This document shows, one piece after another, positions 6,230 to 9,367 of a stretch of 9,367 nucleotides of DNA. Both the position numbers and the translations under genes were made by a program. This DNA is from an uncultured Dorea sp. (GTDB taxonomy: Bacteria; Bacillota; Clostridia; Lachnospirales; Lachnospiraceae), in NCBI GenBank assembly GCA_948844705.1, contig CAQNVT010000083.1, forward strand, positions 1 through 9,367, read 5' to 3'. Each line of letters starts with the position of its first letter. Within the stretch, counting starts at the first letter, position 1. Under the pieces are notes generated by a model. That model did no database searches. It saw nothing but the letters and a program-made list of their open reading frames with translations, and had not been told where the DNA came from.

Positions 6230-6274
6230 AGGAACTGAACAGTTACCACGTAAAAATAATTAGGAGAGAGGAAA

Positions 6275-7708
6275 ATGGAAAGAAGCTTAAATTTAGTGGC
6301 GTTTGACTGCGGAAACAGCAGTATCCGCACCATATTGTGCCGTTTTGACGGGCAGAAGGTAGAGAGTGAGCTGGTGCTTCAGGAGCCAAATGAGATACTT
6401 AAGATCGGTGAATATTATTACTGGGACATGCCGCAGATATTTGAAATATTAAAAAGAGGCCTTTCTCTTGCGGCAAAGAAGGCGGAAAGGATTGACTCCG
6501 TCGGGATCTGCACCTGGGGGATTGATTTTCAGCTTTTAGATGAAAACGGTGAATTTGCGGAAAAATCACTGTGCTACAGAAATACGATCGGCGAGGAGCA
6601 AATGAGCCGGCAGTCAGAGGAAGAGCAGAAGGAAATGTTTTACCGCACCGGGATCCTCTGCGATAAGATCAACACGGTATATATGCTGAAAGGAATGAAG
6701 GAGCATATGCCGTCCGTGCTGGAGAAGGGGAAGAAAATACTTCTCGTGCCGGATATTTTCGTATATTTATTTACGGGAAAAATGATGAACGAGCCCAGTG
6801 AGCTCTCCACTACGCAGATGTTAAACGTACGGGACATGACGATCAGCGAGGAGCAGTGCAGCTATGCAGGCGTGAGCCCGGACATTTTCTCCGAGATCGG
6901 CGAGCATGGAAAGCTGGTGGGAAATATACGGCCGGAGGTGCTTGAGGAGGCAGGGATAGACTATGATATCCCGTTTATCTGCGTCCCGTCTCATGATACG
7001 GCGTGCGCGGTTATGGCCATCCCTTCCAGGGAAGAAAGATATCTGTTTGTAAGCTCGGGAACATGGGCGCTGATCGGCGCGCAGTGCCCGTCGCCGATCA
7101 TAAACGAGAAGGTGTTAAACTCAAATCTTACCAATGAGGCCGGAGCGTTCGGAAGGACAAATCTTCTGAGAAATTCGGCCGGAATGTTTATCGTGCAGAG
7201 GCTGAAGGCGGAGTATGAGAGCAGGAGGGCGGGGAAGATAAGCTGGAATGATTTTACCGCTCTGGCAGACATTTACGAGGGGGAGGTGCCCACCTTCGAT
7301 GTAAATGACAACCGCCTGTTTAACCCGGAGTCCATGACGGAGGAGATATACCTGCTTCTTCATCCGGGGGAAGATAAGCCGGAGGACTATGACTGGCCGG
7401 AGATTCTGGCCGCAACCTATGCGTCGCTGGGCGACGGCTATGCCCAGGTTCTTAATATGGTACGGGAGTGTACGGGGGAAGCTTACAGAGAGGTATTCGT
7501 CGTAGGCGGAGGCTCCAGAAATTCATTTATCAACCAGCGCTGTGCAGACAAGATCGGCATGCCGGTGGTTACTTGTGATATGGAGTGCTCTTCGGTCGGA
7601 AATGCTGTTGTTCAGCTTGCGCATTTCCACCCGGAATATTCCTACGAAAGATTAAGAGAGATTATCACAGATTCGCTTCAGGTGAAAACATATTATCCAA
7701 ATAAATAG
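6275..7708 (+). CDS. Rhamnulokinase-like FGGY carbohydrate kinase
   Basis: This 477-residue cytoplasmic kinase should phosphorylate a ketose with ATP. FGGY_N covers about 5-245: the first phosphate-binding turn is AFDCGNSSIR (9-18), ICTWGIDFQLLD is at 78-89, and the catalytic Asp241 lies in SHDTACAV (239-246). FGGY_C follows, with SSGTWALIG (260-268), NLTNEAGAFGR (284-294) and the ATP-binding VVGGGSRNSFINQ (409-421). These segments follow E. coli RhaB closely (IDTWGVDFVLLD, SHDTASAV, NITNEGGAEGR, IVGGGCQNTLLNQ), so it belongs near RhaB rather than AraB, XylB or LsrK. A family match does not fix the substrate: L-rhamnulose is the default, with L-fuculose or another 1-phosphorylatable ketose possible. 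AGGAGAGAGG (6262-6271) precedes the ATG. It lies 45 bases after the permease and 17 bases before the aldolase. Confidence 0.85.
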   Translation: MERSLNLVAFDCGNSSIRTILCRFDGQKVESELVLQEPNEILKIGEYYYWDMPQIFEILKRGLSLAAKKAERIDSVGICTWGIDFQLLDENGEFAEKSLCYRNTIGEEQMSRQSEEEQKEMFYRTGILCDKINTVYMLKGMKEHMPSVLEKGKKILLVPDIFVYLFTGKMMNEPSELSTTQMLNVRDMTISEEQCSYAGVSPDIFSEIGEHGKLVGNIRPEVLEEAGIDYDIPFICVPSHDTACAVMAIPSREERYLFVSSGTWALIGAQCPSPIINEKVLNSNLTNEAGAFGRTNLLRNSAGMFIVQRLKAEYESRRAGKISWNDFTALADIYEGEVPTFDVNDNRLFNPESMTEEIYLLLHPGEDKPEDYDWPEILAATYASLGDGYAQVLNMVRECTGEAYREVFVVGGGSRNSFINQRCADKIGMPVVTCDMECSSVGNAVVQLAHFHPEYSYERLREIITDSLQVKTYYPNK

Positions 7709-7725
7709 TAGAAGGAGATTGACAT

Positions 7726-8367
7726 ATGGATTACAAAAAATATCTTGTAGAATGCGGAATAAGAATGCTAAATTCAGGACTGACAGTGGAAACATGGGGA
7801 AATATCAGCGTGCGCGATCCCGAGACGGGTTTAATTTATTTAACTCCATCCGGTATGCAATATGATATAATTGAACCTGATGATATAGTTGTCATGGACA
7901 AGGAGCTTCATGTCGTAGAGGGAGACCGCAAGCCGACCATTGAATCCGGCATGCATGTAGGCATTATGAACAGCCGTCCGGACGTAAATGCAATCATACA
8001 TACCCATCCGATCGATTCACAGGTATTTGCCTGCCTGCACAAAGATATTCCGCCGGTGATTGACGAGGCGGCGCAGCTTCTCGGCGGTACGGTAAAGTGT
8101 GCAGAATATGCCCTGCCCGGAACGGATGAGCTGGCAGAGAATATTATAGAGGCGCTGGGGGACGGCGCGGCCTGCCTGATGGCGAATCACGGCGCGGTAT
8201 GCGTGGGTGCGGATATGGACGTGGCCTTCCGCGTATGCACGGTGCTGGAAATGACGGCTAAAATATATCATAAGGCACTTGCTATCGGCGAGCCTGTAGT
8301 GATCGAGGAGGACAAGGTGCTTTTCATGAAGGATTTTGTGGCGAATCATTACGGACAGGGAAAATAG
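7726..8367 (+). CDS. Class II aldolase of the FucA/AraD family, probable ketose 1-phosphate aldolase
   Basis: This 213-residue protein spans one complete class II aldolase/adducin head domain, the usual length for FucA. The zinc site is complete: Glu73 (in PTIESGMH), His92 and His94 (IHTHP) and His155 (ANHGA), at the same residue numbers as E. coli FucA. The phosphate-binding motifs GNISVR (25-30) and TPSGMQY (40-46) are also present. It should cleave a ketose 1-phosphate made by the adjacent kinase into dihydroxyacetone phosphate and an aldehyde (L-lactaldehyde if the sugar is a 6-deoxyhexose). The region that carries Tyr113 in E. coli FucA reads IPPVIDEAAQLLGG here, so substrate preference may differ. 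AraD-type epimerase activity is the main alternative, since AraD shares the fold. GAAGGAGA (7711-7718) precedes ATG 7726. Weakest point: the substrate. Confidence 0.85.
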   Translation: MDYKKYLVECGIRMLNSGLTVETWGNISVRDPETGLIYLTPSGMQYDIIEPDDIVVMDKELHVVEGDRKPTIESGMHVGIMNSRPDVNAIIHTHPIDSQVFACLHKDIPPVIDEAAQLLGGTVKCAEYALPGTDELAENIIEALGDGAACLMANHGAVCVGADMDVAFRVCTVLEMTAKIYHKALAIGEPVVIEEDKVLFMKDFVANHYGQGK

Positions 8368-8394
8368 AGGTGTCTGATATCTTATTGCAGATGA

Positions 8395-9267
8395 ATGGAG
8401 AGCCCTGATATTATGAAAGAGATAAAAGAACTGCCTTATACCAGACAGCAGAAGATATTAGAGCAGCTGAACAGAAATGACTGTGTGAAGATCGAACAGC
8501 TGGCGAAAGACTTTAACGTTTCCAACATGACCATATACCGTGACATTCTCCAGCTGGAAAAGTCCGGGGAGGCACTGCGGGTGTACGGCGGCGTGAAGGC
8601 GGCAAATAAGGCGGCGGCAGACGTAAATGAGGAAGGGACGGCGCAGAATACGATCCCGACGGTTTTGAAGCCCTACTGCGATTCCACGATAGAAGAACGT
8701 TTCCATCATGAGATCGAGGCGAAGCGCGCGATCGCAAGGGTGGCCGCCAGCTATGTAAAGGACGGGGACGTGATTGCCATCGACCCGAGTACGACGACGC
8801 TTCACATGTGCTCCTATCTGCTGAACCGTAAGATCACGGTAGTCACCACCAGTATGAGTGTTGCGCTGCAGCTGACGTCCTCAAAATTCATAGACGTCAT
8901 ACTGTGCGGGGGGATGGTGAGAAAAAGCGCTCTTTCTATAGTCGGTTCACTGCTTCCGAGCGTATTAAAGCAGATACGGATAAACAAATGCTTTCTCTCA
9001 TCCCACGGCTTCACATTTGAGCACGGACTTACGGATATGACCATGGAAGAATGCGACGCAAAAAAGCAGCTCCTTAACAGGTCGAACGAGATATATGTTT
9101 TGATCGATCATACCAAGGTAAACCAGTACTCGTCCTTCGTTGTATGCGATGTTGAGGATATGACCCGGATCATTACAGATTCGGCGACACAGAAAATCAA
9201 AAAGAAAAAAGAGATCATGCAGCAGTGCACCGAAGCCGGGTGCAAGGTAACCTACGCAAAAGTATAG
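8395..9267 (+). CDS. DeoR-family transcriptional regulator
   Basis: This 290-residue cytoplasmic regulator probably represses the operon until a phosphorylated sugar binds. Residues 16-68 are the DeoR-type winged helix-turn-helix, with recognition helix NVSNMTIYRDI (41-51) and the trailing YGGVK. Residues 99-262 are the DeoRC sugar-phosphate sensor, with DPSTTT (130-135), TTS (151-153), CGGMVRKSALSIVGS (171-185), GLTD (211-214) and LIDHTKVNQYSSF (236-248). The linker between the domains (69-98) is Ala-rich and longer than usual, and a lysine-rich tail follows residue 263, so the protein exceeds the common 250-260 residues. Start choice is uncertain: ATG 8395 has no good ribosome binding site, while ATG 8413 has GGAG (8397-8400) 12 bases upstream. 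It is co-oriented and 27 bases after the aldolase. Its likely sites are the repeats at 1561-1647. Confidence 0.9.
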   Translation: MESPDIMKEIKELPYTRQQKILEQLNRNDCVKIEQLAKDFNVSNMTIYRDILQLEKSGEALRVYGGVKAANKAAADVNEEGTAQNTIPTVLKPYCDSTIEERFHHEIEAKRAIARVAASYVKDGDVIAIDPSTTTLHMCSYLLNRKITVVTTSMSVALQLTSSKFIDVILCGGMVRKSALSIVGSLLPSVLKQIRINKCFLSSHGFTFEHGLTDMTMEECDAKKQLLNRSNEIYVLIDHTKVNQYSSFVVCDVEDMTRIITDSATQKIKKKKEIMQQCTEAGCKVTYAKV

Positions 9268-9350
9268 TTGGGGACAGGGTAAAATCAATCTGGGACGTAG
9301 TAAAATTAATAATACTACGTCCCCAATTATTTTTATATCTTCCGGGACAT
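9268..9350. repeat. Cluster of GGGAC-headed repeats
   Basis: Three related units lie close together: GGGGACAGGGTAAAATCAAT near 9270, GGGACGTAGTAAAATTAAT at 9292 and GGGACATACTACATTTATT at 9344. The first unit's TTGGGGAC (9268-9275) is also the exact reverse complement of GTCCCCAA (9319-9326), so two nested pairings compete. GGGGAC...GTCCCC palindromes occur as REP-like elements mobilised by RAYT/IS200-type transposases in some bacteria. No transposase is in the window, so the class is not established. Confidence 0.4.
9292..9335 (+). terminator. Intrinsic terminator of the operon
   Basis: GGGACGTAGTA (9292-9302) and TACTACGTCCC (9313-9323) form a perfect 11-bp stem with a 10-nt AT-only loop. 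It is followed by CAATTATTTTTAT, giving a T-rich tail with a short gap. It sits 24 bases after the regulator stop codon. The tail is imperfect, and the stem may belong to a repeat family, so the terminator role is likely but not certain. Confidence 0.7.
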
Positions 9351-9367
9351 ACTACATTTATTCATGA

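Noticed and set aside
6230..6274. AACTG/CAGTT inverted repeat between the second permease and the kinase
   Set aside because: Only 5 bp with a 2-nt loop and no T-run; likely chance.
7726..8367. L-ribulose-5-phosphate 4-epimerase (AraD)
   Set aside because: It shares the fold and metal site, but the neighbours are a RhaB-like kinase and no araA/araB, and the length and motif numbering follow FucA. Kept only as an alternative.
1670..9267. Lsr-type AI-2 uptake and degradation operon
   Set aside because: The binding protein and two permeases recall Lsr. However, the kinase is RhaB-like rather than LsrK-like, the aldolase is class II zinc type rather than LsrF, there is no LsrG, and the AI-2 contact residues are mostly changed.
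1..9367. CRISPR array, tRNA or rRNA genes, integrase or attachment site
   Set aside because: No regularly spaced long direct repeats, no tRNA-like cloverleaf with a CCA end, no ribosomal RNA sequence and no recombinase gene were seen on either strand.

Overview
The window looks like a chromosomal stretch from a Clostridia member, most likely Lachnospiraceae. This rests on the moderate GC content, strong AGGAGG-type ribosome binding sites, frequent AGA/AGG and ATA codons, Firmicutes-style lipoprotein and regulator families, and a Firmicutes-type 30-residue holin-like toxin. The species cannot be named from the sequence alone.

Layout. (1) Positions 2-1120 hold the 3' part of an APC-type amino acid permease carrying two RCK_C (TrkA-C) regulatory domains; its 5' end lies outside the window. 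(2) Positions 1144-1483 hold a compact locus that reads as a type I toxin-antitoxin module. It has a promoter, a structured leader, a 30-codon membrane toxin at 1262-1354, and a convergent promoter for an antisense RNA of about 100 nt. That RNA ends at its own terminator over the toxin stop codon. (3) Positions 1561-1647 hold a repeat-rich promoter/operator region. (4) Positions 1670-9267 hold a seven-gene carbohydrate operon: lipoprotein binding protein, an intrinsic terminator, double-ABC ATPase, two RbsC-type permeases, a rhamnulokinase-like FGGY kinase, a class II aldolase and a DeoR-family regulator. (5) Positions 9268-9350 hold a perfect-stem terminator inside a cluster of GGGAC-headed repeats.

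How the genes work together. The binding protein, ATPase and two permeases should import a small sugar. The kinase should phosphorylate the ketose form, and the zinc aldolase should split a ketose 1-phosphate into dihydroxyacetone phosphate and an aldehyde. The DeoR protein probably represses the operon through the repeats upstream of the binding-protein gene. The hairpin plus T-run after the binding-protein gene probably lowers transcription of the downstream genes, so that binding protein is made in excess. No aldose-ketose isomerase gene is present, and the binding protein is only LsrB/RhaS-like by eye, so the sugar is unresolved. L-rhamnose, L-fucose, a free ketose or a deoxypentose all remain possible.

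The least expected content is the toxin locus. Each strand's RNA has a helix held together by G-U pairs that would be A-C mismatches in the opposite strand's RNA, which supports two functional, oppositely transcribed RNAs.
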